12,915 nt of DNA, from the NCBI GenBank assembly GCA_024231375.1, contig JAAEQP010001268.1, positions 1 through 12,915 of the forward strand, given 5' to 3'. The position numbers and the translations under genes are program-made. Origin of the DNA: a bacterium (GTDB taxonomy: Bacteria; Hydrogenedentota; Hydrogenedentia; Hydrogenedentiales; SLHB01). Below are positions 6,863 to 12,915 of this stretch, in pieces. The notes beneath the pieces are model-generated. The model did no database searches, was not told where the DNA came from, and saw nothing but the letters and a program-made list of their open reading frames with translations. Every line of letters starts with the position of its first letter. The first letter of the stretch is position 1.

Positions 6863-8308
6863 CTACTCGCCAGGCTGAATGAGGGAGCCATCGGCGTCAA
6901 TGCCGATGGGACCGTCCGACGGCCAGGTGCGGCCGTCGCTCTTGGCTAGGAACTCGTCCTGGTATAGGGCGAAGGCCGGGCTAATCTCGATGGGCACCGT
7001 GACATCTCCGTCGCTATCACGTGGCAGACTGCATCCCGCGGCCTCCAACCAAGCTCCCCAATGGTTCCGCATGGACTTCCACGCCGCCACGACGCTGTTG
7101 GTGCCCTCGAACACTTTGATGGGCGTGTACTCACCCATCCGTTGAATTTCCAGAGCCACCGGCTCGTGGGCGATGAAGCGGAGCGCGTCAAAAATGAACG
7201 TCTCGAACTTGTAGCCATTGGGCGCATCAGGCTCGACACGGTCGCCGGCCTCGTTCACAAAGGGGATCTTCTTGTTGGCGAGATGCCAGGGGAAGTCGTC
7301 GTACCGATTGCAGATTTCCTCGACGAAGTCGACCGACAGAATGTGAATGGCCGGGTTGCCTGCGAAGTACATGAGCTTTCCGTCTGCGTCGGTCTCGAGC
7401 AATTGCGGGTAGATGTCGAGTTCGGAGTATTCAATGGTGCGGTATTCGCCGTCGCACAGGCAATGAACCCCTACAGCTTCACGCGGCTGGTTCTTGCGGT
7501 GAACCTTGGACGACATCTGGGCTTTGCGCGACACGTGGTAGCCGATGAAGAAGGGATCGGCGACCTTGACGGCGAGGTTATCGACCTGGAAGTAGCTGAA
7601 CGTGTCGATGCCTCGGCGCCGCGCGTCCTCGGTAATGCCGTTGTCGACCAATGCGGGGATGGTGCCGCCGTGGCCGTTGGGATTCATGGCGAGGCTGCCG
7701 GGCGTGTCGAGCATAAACTTGCCTCGGTCATCGACGCAGGGCACCATGCGCTGCTGGAAGAAGACGATGTCGTCTTCCTTGAGTCCGAAGAAGTCGTGTT
7801 CCTGGAAGAACGCCTTGGTAGCGGCGTGGTTGGTGTTGCTGACCATGATGTACCACGGCAAGACGCACCCGTACCGGCGCTGGAGATTATGGATCTTCTC
7901 GGCGTGGAACTGGAACAGGGATTTCTTCGACACCGGGCCGATAGGGTACGCGCCCTTGGGACCGTCGTAACCGAGCCGCGTGCCTTGTCCGCCCGCTACC
8001 AGCAACAGCCCGACGCGGCCAGCGCGAAGGGCATCTTCGCCCGCATCCCACGCTTGCTTGGCCGAGGGGTCGCTCAGATCCGCCACCGGCAACGACGAAA
8101 CCGGCACGATATGGTCGAAGTGTTCCGCGGGGGGCTCGTTGAGAATCCACGCGTCGATCAACCGGTTCATGAGCGCGAAATCGATGCTGTCAATCTGGCT
8201 CAACAGGTGCGATCGGTCGGCTTCATTCAGGGATTCGACGAAAGCGAGCACATGCCCCTGCCCATGTTCGGAAAGCCGGGCACGGGCTTCGGATGAGGTC
8301 AAGGGCAT
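6863..8308 (-). CDS. UDP-sugar pyrophosphorylase, UAP1/UDPGP type
   Basis: Transfers UMP from UTP to a sugar 1-phosphate, most likely N-acetylglucosamine or N-acetylgalactosamine 1-phosphate, giving the UDP-sugar used in cell-wall and glycan synthesis. The 481-aa protein has the eukaryotic-style UAP1/UDPGP nucleotide-binding loop: LLVAGGQGTRLG at 102-113, then PKGAYPIGPVSKKSLFQ. It also has NPNGHGG at 209-215, where UAP1 proteins bind uridine, QVDN at 241-244, and a late GYKFETFIFDAL segment. Bacterial GlmU is unrelated in layout. The exact sugar (GlcNAc, GalNAc or glucose) cannot be read from sequence. The ATG at 8308 overlaps the stop of the zinc-ribbon gene by 1 nt, indicating coupled translation. 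The sugar-kinase gene at the head of the same minus-strand run supports amino-sugar activation. Confidence 0.9.
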   Translation of the reverse strand: MPLTSSEARARLSEHGQGHVLAFVESLNEADRSHLLSQIDSIDFALMNRLIDAWILNEPPAEHFDHIVPVSSLPVADLSDPSAKQAWDAGEDALRAGRVGLLLVAGGQGTRLGYDGPKGAYPIGPVSKKSLFQFHAEKIHNLQRRYGCVLPWYIMVSNTNHAATKAFFQEHDFFGLKEDDIVFFQQRMVPCVDDRGKFMLDTPGSLAMNPNGHGGTIPALVDNGITEDARRRGIDTFSYFQVDNLAVKVADPFFIGYHVSRKAQMSSKVHRKNQPREAVGVHCLCDGEYRTIEYSELDIYPQLLETDADGKLMYFAGNPAIHILSVDFVEEICNRYDDFPWHLANKKIPFVNEAGDRVEPDAPNGYKFETFIFDALRFIAHEPVALEIQRMGEYTPIKVFEGTNSVVAAWKSMRNHWGAWLEAAGCSLPRDSDGDVTVPIEISPAFALYQDEFLAKSDGRTWPSDGPIGIDADGSLIQPGE

Positions 8309-8706
8309 CAGTCAACACTCCGTGACCGCCCAACGGCGTTGATCTTGGCCCGCTGTTTCTTGTTGGGCAACAGAACAGGCTTCGTCCCCGTCATCAGTTC
8401 GAATTTCGACCCGCAGGTGTCGCACAGGCCGTACTCGAATCCGGGAGCTTCCAGATACTCTTCGCACTTGGGACAGGCCGGCATACGCTTGGCATACAGT
8501 GCGGCGGGGTTCGGGAAGTCCATGCCGCAGCAGAGGCACTTGCGCATGCGGTTGACGCGTAACCATACACGCGAGAAGGTGCGGTCGGCGTCACACTCGC
8601 GGCAATGGGCCTCACGCGCCATCAGTTGCTGGGCGTCCGCCTGGGGCGTGGCGTTGGCAGGGGGTGGGGCAGCGCCCTGGTTCTGTTTCCGGTTGAACAA
8701 GGCCAT
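8308..8706 (-). CDS. Small zinc-ribbon protein with four CxxC motifs
   Basis: Protein of 132 aa with no signal peptide. The first 28 residues are Ala/Pro/Gln-rich and probably disordered. Four cysteine pairs follow: CREC (35-38), CLCC (57-60), CPKC (78-81) and CDTC (95-98), which is enough for two zinc ribbons. The region between the first two pairs is basic (RVWLRVNRMRK), and the tail (LLPNKKQRAKINAVGRSRS) is strongly basic, compatible with RNA or DNA binding. I do not recognise a characterised family. The stop overlaps the start of the pyrophosphorylase gene by 1 nt, so the two proteins are probably made together. The 100-nt gap from the DUF1573 gene leaves room for its own promoter or processing site. 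A GGGA-type ribosome-binding site lies about 10 nt upstream of the start. Confidence 0.85.
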   Translation of the reverse strand: MALFNRKQNQGAAPPPANATPQADAQQLMAREAHCRECDADRTFSRVWLRVNRMRKCLCCGMDFPNPAALYAKRMPACPKCEEYLEAPGFEYGLCDTCGSKFELMTGTKPVLLPNKKQRAKINAVGRSRSVD

Positions 8707-8768
8707 TCGGTCTATCCCTTTCTGTTGATCTTCTCGTCGGTCCGCCTGGGTTGCGCGGAGTGATTACC

Positions 8769-8795
8769 ACCGATGAAGGAGGGGCTCCAATCGGT
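8769..8795 (-). terminator. Weak hairpin between the DUF1573 and zinc-ribbon genes
   Basis: ACCGAT (8769-8774) pairs with ATCGGT (8790-8795), and inside it GGAG (8778-8781) pairs with CTCC (8785-8788). It lies just after the DUF1573 stop in the 100-nt gap. No T-run follows on the minus strand, so it could be a processing or attenuation site instead of a terminator. Confidence 0.25.
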
Positions 8796-8806
8796 CGCCG
8801 GTCAGG

Positions 8807-9982
8807 TCACTGGGCCGCCTGATTTCTCTCCTTGCGAACGGTGGCATACACCCGCATGGTGTGTGGCACGGCGCGGTCTCCCGACTTCACAGTGAAGGCC
8901 ACGGTCTCGCGCAGCAGGCCGGGTTTCGCGGTAGGCTTCACACTCACGTCGATGCGCACGGTGCCGGGATCGGCCCCCGGCCTGGAGGCAACCGTGAGGT
9001 CGTCGCCCGACACTGACAAATCGGCCACTTCCACCGGCACGGGAGGAGGTGGGGCTGGGGCGTCCCGTTCGGATCCTTTCTTGGGTTTGGCGGGCGGCTC
9101 AGTCCCCGCGCCCCGGACCAGCGCCGTCGCGATCTGTTGGTCGCCCGGAACGGCACGTACCCGCGCGGCCAGCATCGTGGGTTCGACGACGTAGAAGGAT
9201 CCCACATCGGCGTGGATCGTGCACCGGTAACTCGGCACGCGTTTGCAGGTACTCTTGATATCGAAGGTGCCGTAGAACGGTCCGGTAGGCACATTGGGCA
9301 GGAGTTTCGCCGTGATGGCGAACTCGGGCTTCTTGGGTTCGCGCCACTCGGACTCTGGACGGCGTTCGAAGGTGACTTCGTAGTATTCGGCCTTGGTCTT
9401 CTTCTCGATTTCCTTGATCTCGATCTTCTCTTTGGCCTCTTGACGGAGAATCAAGGTGGCCTCGGGGATCTCCCCCTTCTCAACTTCGCCAAACTCGAAC
9501 GCGACAGGTTCGAGAGAGAACTCCGGATCGACCGAGGCCAGCACGTCAAGGGATACGGTGCCCTTGTGGGGGTCGTTGGTCCACACCGTCAGTTGCCGTT
9601 TGGCCGAGAATCCCTTGACCTTGTCCGGGTAGAAGGTGACCTCCACCTTGCCTTCGGCGCCGGGCATGATCGACTTCGCCCCCTCCGTCACCTTGCCGGT
9701 GGTACAACCGCACGAGGTCTTTACCTTGGTGAGCCTCAGGGGGGCATCGCCCTCGTTGCCGATTACGAAATGGCCAACCGTCGTCTGGTCGTTGGGCACA
9801 AGCCCCATATCGTAGAGGGGCACGCCCTCGACCAGCGTAACGCGCAGGTCGGCCCGGGGTTCGCCCTTGCCTTCCACGACGGCGGGTCCGTCTCCACCAC
9901 CGAGCCGGAACACGGCAAAGAACACGAAGGCAACGATGGCGCCACCGATAATGGTGACCAGATGATTCGCTCGCAGTTTCAT
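8807..9982 (-). CDS. Membrane-anchored DUF1573-domain protein
   Basis: Protein of 391 aa with an N-terminal membrane anchor at about residues 8-27, which may alternatively be an uncleaved signal. The remainder would lie in the periplasm. The first domain (about 45-150) is DUF1573-like, an Ig/ASH-type beta sandwich, with the hallmark KTSCGCTTG at 88-96 and FYPDKVKG shortly after. A second beta-rich region follows, a charged, Lys/Glu-rich stretch near 175-200, and a proline-rich linker (about 295-320) leads to a final beta domain. The function of DUF1573 is not established; such domains are common in Bacteroidota and planctomycete-like genomes. The start lies 8 nt after the kinase stop, so it is almost certainly co-transcribed with the kinase. 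An envelope role is inferred from topology. Confidence 0.85.
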   Translation of the reverse strand: MKLRANHLVTIIGGAIVAFVFFAVFRLGGGDGPAVVEGKGEPRADLRVTLVEGVPLYDMGLVPNDQTTVGHFVIGNEGDAPLRLTKVKTSCGCTTGKVTEGAKSIMPGAEGKVEVTFYPDKVKGFSAKRQLTVWTNDPHKGTVSLDVLASVDPEFSLEPVAFEFGEVEKGEIPEATLILRQEAKEKIEIKEIEKKTKAEYYEVTFERRPESEWREPKKPEFAITAKLLPNVPTGPFYGTFDIKSTCKRVPSYRCTIHADVGSFYVVEPTMLAARVRAVPGDQQIATALVRGAGTEPPAKPKKGSERDAPAPPPPVPVEVADLSVSGDDLTVASRPGADPGTVRIDVSVKPTAKPGLLRETVAFTVKSGDRAVPHTMRVYATVRKERNQAAQ

Positions 9983-9990
9983 GACCTGGA

Positions 9991-11001
9991 CTACTCCGCC
10001 TTGAACCGGACCCCGTAACGCTCTTCCGCTTCCATGAGATTTCGGGTCAGGTTCTCGTATATGGGTTCCGTGACCGTCCGATCAAGTTCCATTCCCATGA
10101 GCAACGTACCCACGACAGGTTCGAACATGGGCATGATCAAACGGGCCTTGGGACAGGCCCCATGGATCCCGGTGCGCATGGCATCGATGAGCACGGGACT
10201 GCTGCCCTTGAACACGCTACCGGCCATGACCACCTCGAATACGTCACGGGTCATGTCCAGTCTTCGGGCAACCGCATTGACCATAGTGGCCAAGTACCGT
10301 CCGCCTGCTTCAAGGATACCACATGCAGCGCTATCGCCTTCAAACGCGGCGTCGAACACCAACTTGGCCATGGGTTGGAGCTGGGCCTCCGTCACCTCGC
10401 CGCGGTACACCTTATAGAACAGGTCCTCCACGTCTTTGGCGCCGCCCTTCTCTACGAATTTCCCGGCAAGCAGCGTAGGCGGAATGATCTCGTCGCGGGC
10501 CTGCCAAACCCGGACAAGCCCGAGCCGGCCGAGGTCGGTGCCACTGCACTCGTCGCCGAATTCGCCGCCGAGCCCGCCCACGCGGGATTCCTCGCCAGCG
10601 CGGTTGCGCCCGGCGCACACGCAGCCCGTGCCGCACGCGATGACGATGCCGACCGGTTCGCGGGTGCCACCGCGCAAGCCGCCCATGGAATCGTTGCGAA
10701 ACGCGCGCGGCGTGTCGCCCAGGAGGGGTGTGAACATCTTCTCCTCGAGCATGTCATAGTCTTCCGGCAGGTCCGCGCCTGCGATACCCATGCCCACGCC
10801 GGCGATGTCGGACATAGCGAGATCCGCGTCCGCGAGAGCACCTTCGACCGCTTTGCGGTTCTCGGCAGCCGCGGGCTCCACACCGTCCACTTCGTAGTTG
10901 CCCGTACCTGCGCGTCCAAGCCCCAGGATGTTGCCTTCCGCATCGCCAATGAGACAGAGGGTTTTGGTCCCTCCCGCATCGATTCCCATGTAGTAGTTCA
11001 T
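9991..11001 (-). CDS. BadF/BadG/BcrA/BcrD-family ATPase, N-acetylglucosamine-kinase-like
   Basis: Cytoplasmic sugar kinase of the actin/hexokinase ATPase fold, 336 aa. Visible are the phosphate-1 loop DAGGTKT (8-14), RNDSMGG with likely catalytic Asp104, the phosphate-2 loop ACGTGC (122-127), GGLGGEFGDECSGTDLGR (142-159), which mirrors the GGWGxxLGDEGSG segment of GlcNAc kinases, and an adenosine-binding VVMAGSVFKG near 263-272. The family also contains 2-hydroxyacyl-CoA dehydratase activators, but those carry a cysteine pair for an iron-sulfur cluster in a different context and partner genes that are absent here. The likely reaction is ATP-dependent phosphorylation of an amino sugar. It heads the minus-strand run ending in a UDP-sugar pyrophosphorylase. 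ATG 11001 is used; a second ATG four codons in (10989) is possible. A weak TTGCGA/TAGACG pair lies upstream. Confidence 0.88.
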   Translation of the reverse strand: MNYYMGIDAGGTKTLCLIGDAEGNILGLGRAGTGNYEVDGVEPAAAENRKAVEGALADADLAMSDIAGVGMGIAGADLPEDYDMLEEKMFTPLLGDTPRAFRNDSMGGLRGGTREPVGIVIACGTGCVCAGRNRAGEESRVGGLGGEFGDECSGTDLGRLGLVRVWQARDEIIPPTLLAGKFVEKGGAKDVEDLFYKVYRGEVTEAQLQPMAKLVFDAAFEGDSAACGILEAGGRYLATMVNAVARRLDMTRDVFEVVMAGSVFKGSSPVLIDAMRTGIHGACPKARLIMPMFEPVVGTLLMGMELDRTVTEPIYENLTRNLMEAEERYGVRFKAE

Positions 11002-11069
11002 ACCGCCGTGAATCCTCTTGGTCTTGTGGTTCGCCGTCTAGGCGCGACGCATCCAAAGTCGCAACATGG

Positions 11070-11102
11070 AACGCGCGCGGGACGCTTCGTCCCGCGCGCG
11101 TT
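11070..11102 (-). terminator. Perfect 15-bp GC-rich hairpin after cpoB
   Basis: 11070-11084 and 11088-11102 are exact reverse complements around a 3-nt loop, with a core of alternating CG. The hairpin lies 28 nt after the cpoB stop and 69 nt before the kinase start, exactly where pal-cpoB transcription should end. Only two Ts follow the stem on the minus strand, so it is not a classical intrinsic terminator. It may act with Rho, protect the 3' end of the pal-cpoB mRNA, or be a REP-like palindrome. Confidence 0.6.
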
Positions 11103-11129
11103 GCGCGTACATTCACTGGCCGGGGTTCA

Positions 11130-11978
11130 TCAACCGCCGGAAAGATTCCGCAAGGCCGATTTGGCCCGGTCGCTTGCCGGCGCGGTCGGGTACTTCTGTA
11201 CCAACGCCTCAAGCAACGCCACGGCTTTGTCGGTCTCTCCGATCTTCACGTGCGCCACCGCCTGGTTGAACATGCTCGATGGCACCTTGTCGCTGCTGGG
11301 AAAGTCGGTGCGGAGCTTCTCGAACTCCGTAACGGCCTCCCGGTACTGCTCCAGCTTCAAGTGGCATTGCCCCTTCCAGAACTGGGCGCGATGGGTGTAG
11401 TCGTTGTTCGGAAACCGCGTAAGAAACGCATCGAACTGCTGCCGCGCCGTATCGAAATCCTCGCTATCCATCAGCTTAAGGGCTTCGTTGTAGGCGGCGA
11501 CGGCGCTCGTCGATACGGCCGGAGTAGAGACCATAGGCGACGTTGATGTCGTGAAGTCGTCGGATGCCAGATCGTCGCGCTCCCCAGCAGCGCCCGGGCG
11601 GATGACCTCCGTCGGAGGCGCGCCCATGTTGGCGGGCGGAGCGGCCTTGGTGCCGGGCCCATACGTCGTCAGCCCCTGGCTCCGCGCCATGTCATTGGCC
11701 AGCTTCTCCAACAACTGCTGGATGGCATCAAGCCGTACCTGATTCTCTTCCACCATGGAGGAGAGCTTGCGCACTTCGATGTCGTTCGCCTCAAGCCGGG
11801 CCGCGAGATCCGCCGTATTCTCGCTCAGTTGCGAAACGCGCGGGCTGAGATCCTTCTCGAGATTCCGCACGCTTCGGTACGTCTGGAACGTTGCCGAACG
11901 CTGTTCCTCGTCGGTAACGCATCCAGAGACCAATGCCGTGAGGACCAAGACGCTGACTACTATCGAAATGGATCGCAT
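11130..11978 (-). CDS. cpoB: CpoB/YbgF-like lipoprotein, coiled coil plus TPR
   Basis: Envelope protein of 282 aa that in characterised bacteria links the Tol-Pal machine with peptidoglycan synthesis at division. The signal ends in a lipobox LVSGC (Cys20), so this copy is a lipoprotein, unlike the soluble periplasmic E. coli CpoB. Residues about 35-95 form a heptad-rich coiled coil (NLEKDLSPRVSQLSENTADL onward) typical of the trimerising N-terminus. A Pro/Ala/Thr/Ser-rich linker spans about 100-155, and three TPR units follow (SEDFDTARQQFDAFLTRFPN, LEQYREAVTEFEKLRTDFPS, IGETDKAVALLEALVQKYP). It starts 18 nt after the pal stop and is co-transcribed with it, matching the pal-cpoB order of Tol-Pal operons. 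A perfect hairpin follows. Confidence 0.92.
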   Translation of the reverse strand: MRSISIVVSVLVLTALVSGCVTDEEQRSATFQTYRSVRNLEKDLSPRVSQLSENTADLAARLEANDIEVRKLSSMVEENQVRLDAIQQLLEKLANDMARSQGLTTYGPGTKAAPPANMGAPPTEVIRPGAAGERDDLASDDFTTSTSPMVSTPAVSTSAVAAYNEALKLMDSEDFDTARQQFDAFLTRFPNNDYTHRAQFWKGQCHLKLEQYREAVTEFEKLRTDFPSSDKVPSSMFNQAVAHVKIGETDKAVALLEALVQKYPTAPASDRAKSALRNLSGG

Positions 11979-11996
11979 ATCCCCAGCCTCGTATGG

Positions 11997-12548
11997 TTAT
12001 TTCGCTTTGTTGAATTCGCAGCGGCGGTTCTTGGACCACGCGGATTCGTCATGGCCGTCGACCGCGGGCTTCTCTTCGCCGTAGCTGATGGTGACGAGAC
12101 GGTCGCCCGAGATACCCAGCTTCATCAGGTGGGCGCGTACCGCGAGGGCGCGACGCTCGCCAAGGGCGAAGTTGTATTCCTGCGTACCGCGTTCGTCGCA
12201 GTGACCTTCGATCTGGACGATCACTTCGGCAAGCGGGGCCTGCTTCAGCTTCTCGGCGTTGCGCTTCAGCGAGGCCAGTCCATCCGGACGCAAAACATAG
12301 CTATCGAAATCGAAGTAGACGGCCTCAAGAGCCCGCAATTTCTCAAAGATGAGCTTCTCGAGCTCAAGCTTCTCGTTGAGGCCTGTGCTCGTGCCGGTGC
12401 CAGTCCCGGTCCCCGTGCCGGTAGTCCCGGTACCGTCGCCGCCCCCAAGGTTGATCTCGGTATCATCTTTCTTACATCCAGGCGACAGAAAAAGCACCAA
12501 AGCAAGGCAAAGAGCGCCAACCGTCATCGTCCAACGTGAGTTTCTCAT
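11997..12548 (-). CDS. pal: Peptidoglycan-associated lipoprotein Pal
   Basis: Outer-membrane lipoprotein of 183 aa that anchors the outer membrane to peptidoglycan within the Tol-Pal system. The signal ends in the lipobox LSPGC (Cys25), followed by a Gly-Thr repeat linker (about 39-56) and a short charged helix. The OmpA domain has VYFDFDSYVLRPD (77-89), the peptidoglycan-binding GHCDERGTQEYNFALGERR, and the C-terminal AWSKNRRCE. The start at 12548 is chosen because GGAGG lies just upstream and the signal peptide begins there. It is followed after 18 nt by cpoB. A good promoter lies directly upstream, and no tolB is found within the available upstream bases, so pal-cpoB appears to form its own transcription unit. 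A close paralogue of the OmpA domain lies at 1628-2158. Confidence 0.95.
   Translation of the reverse strand: MRNSRWTMTVGALCLALVLFLSPGCKKDDTEINLGGGDGTGTTGTGTGTGTGTSTGLNEKLELEKLIFEKLRALEAVYFDFDSYVLRPDGLASLKRNAEKLKQAPLAEVIVQIEGHCDERGTQEYNFALGERRALAVRAHLMKLGISGDRLVTISYGEEKPAVDGHDESAWSKNRRCEFNKAK
12381..12434 (-). repeat. Six-base repeat tract encoding the Gly-Thr linker of Pal
   Basis: About nine degenerate 6-bp units of the form GGNACN (coding strand) encode alternating Gly-Thr in residues 39-56 of Pal. The tract is in frame, so slippage by one unit would change linker length without breaking the gene. Third-base variation among units suggests it is not very recent. Confidence 0.75.
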
Positions 12549-12604
12549 GGTATCCTCCACAAACGACCGCCTAATCCAGCGTTCTCTTACGACACAACGG
12601 CGCG

Positions 12605-12633
12605 ATGGTAACAGAATCACTGGGGACGGTCAA
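12605..12633 (-). promoter_or_regulatory. sigma70-type promoter of pal-cpoB
   Basis: On the minus strand, TTGACC (complement of 12628-12633) and TACCAT (complement of 12605-12610) are separated by exactly 17 bp, and a TGT precedes the -10 (extended -10). Transcription would start near 12598, giving a leader of about 50 nt before the pal start at 12548. This is the strongest promoter match in the window. Confidence 0.7.
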
Positions 12634-12722
12634 TAACAGTTCAAACCATTGTATATCCTGACTCAACGAAAGGTTCCAACGTCGCGCCGAAGGTCTTTCG
12701 ATTGATCCGTTCAAGGCTGCAT

Positions 12723-12796
12723 GGGGCGTGTCCCCCCGGTCCGCTCCTCGTGCTCCCCAAGTCGGGGATTCCGTCTCCCCCGAATTGCCACGGACC
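12723..12796. repeat. Cluster of small GC-rich hairpins (REP-like sequence)
   Basis: GGGG-CGTGT-CCCC at 12723-12735 and TCCCC-AAGTC-GGGGA at 12754-12768 are two small hairpins. GGTCCG (12738-12743) and CGGACC (12791-12796) could pair around the second. The composition and stacked short palindromes resemble intergenic REP-type repeats mobilised by RAYT transposases, but no second copy or transposase is in the window. Confidence 0.35.
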
Positions 12797-12820
12797 CTCA
12801 TGCGAAGTCTCACTAACTAC

Positions 12821-12850
12821 TTTATACAGTATGCGCAACCAATTTAGCAA
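12821..12850 (-). promoter_or_regulatory. Possible second upstream promoter toward pal
   Basis: On the minus strand, TTGCTA (complement of 12845-12850) and TATAAA (complement of 12821-12826) are 18 bp apart, with four of six and five of six consensus matches. Transcription would start near 12814 and run through the hairpin cluster into pal, or could define a small non-coding transcript ending before the main pal promoter. Confidence 0.35.
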
Positions 12851-12915
12851 CAACATTTTGCGTATCTTGGAAAATTGCCTGAGTACCTGGTACCCGCCAA
12901 GTCCTGACCGAAGCA

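Larger units (their letters stand above)
12634..12915. other. Non-coding region upstream of the pal promoter
   Basis: The stretch from the pal start to the window end is 367 bases without a credible gene. Beyond the two promoter candidates and the hairpin cluster noted separately, the last 80 bases are AT-rich compared with the rest of the window and hold no recognisable tRNA, gene start or strong dyad. Minus-strand frames of 71-80 codons here run through the hairpin cluster and lack a convincing ribosome-binding site. Confidence 0.5.

Noticed and set aside
7061..8296. 411-codon plus-strand frame opposite the pyrophosphorylase gene
   Set aside because: The minus strand encodes unmistakable UAP1 motifs here; the antisense frame has no recognisable domain or ribosome-binding site.
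9137..10018. 293-codon plus-strand frame opposite the DUF1573 gene
   Set aside because: Asp/Gly/Leu-rich antisense reading of a beta-rich minus-strand protein with the KTSCGC hallmark.
9991..11001. 2-hydroxyacyl-CoA dehydratase activator (HgdC/BadF activator) as the identity of the kinase-like gene
   Set aside because: No dehydratase partner genes are nearby, and the GGxGGEFGDECSG segment fits amino-sugar kinases better.
10162..11400. 412-codon plus-strand frame spanning the kinase, the hairpin and the end of cpoB
   Set aside because: It crosses two real minus-strand genes and the intergenic hairpin, is His/Ala/Arg-rich and has no motif; it is a shadow.
101..12768. A shared 10-mer (AAGTCGGGGA) at about 103-112 and 12759-12768 as a dispersed repeat
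   Set aside because: A single 10-base match between GC-rich regions of a 12.9-kb window is expected by chance, and the flanks do not match.
12571..12813. 80-codon minus-strand frame starting next to the second promoter candidate
   Set aside because: It runs through the hairpin cluster and the pal promoter, has Arg/Gly/Pro-biased composition, and no convincing ribosome-binding site.

Overview
This is a GC-rich (roughly 60%), gene-dense chromosomal window from a Gram-negative (diderm) bacterium. The envelope assignment rests on two Pal-type OmpA-domain lipoproteins, a CpoB/YbgF homologue and a Tat-exported hydrolase. The gene mix includes an archaeal-type IMP cyclohydrolase (PurO), a eukaryote-type adenylosuccinate lyase, a UAP1-type nucleotide-sugar pyrophosphorylase, a DUF1573 protein and an Abhydrolase_7-like esterase. 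I associate this mix with PVC-related or candidate phyla such as Planctomycetota or Hydrogenedentota, but the phylum is a guess. I see no tRNA, rRNA, CRISPR array, transposase or phage gene.

Left part (1-2158): a non-coding stretch carries a large nested palindrome (116-193) and a second strong hairpin (232-260). A Tat-exported alpha/beta hydrolase (289-1569, +) follows. It converges on a short Pal-like lipoprotein (2158-1628, -).

Purine block (2353-6853, +): a TATAAT promoter drives four tightly packed genes, purO, a Ycf46-like AAA+ ATPase, a TPR protein and purB. Neighbouring genes overlap by 1 nt, overlap by 14 nt, and are separated by 22 nt. Two purine-synthesis enzymes bracketing an uncharacterised AAA+/TPR pair is the most interesting arrangement here.

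Minus-strand block (11001-6863): a BadF/BadG-type N-acetylglucosamine-kinase-like protein, a membrane-anchored DUF1573 protein, a small four-CxxC zinc-ribbon protein and a UAP1-type UDP-sugar pyrophosphorylase. The last two overlap by 1 nt. The kinase and the pyrophosphorylase suggest amino-sugar activation for envelope or glycan synthesis.

Right part (12915-11130, -): pal and cpoB, the tail of a Tol-Pal system, are driven by a recognisable sigma70-type promoter directly upstream of pal. A perfect 15-bp hairpin follows cpoB. No tolB lies within the available 367 bases upstream of pal. That stretch instead holds a second possible promoter and a cluster of small GC-rich hairpins that resembles REP-type sequence.
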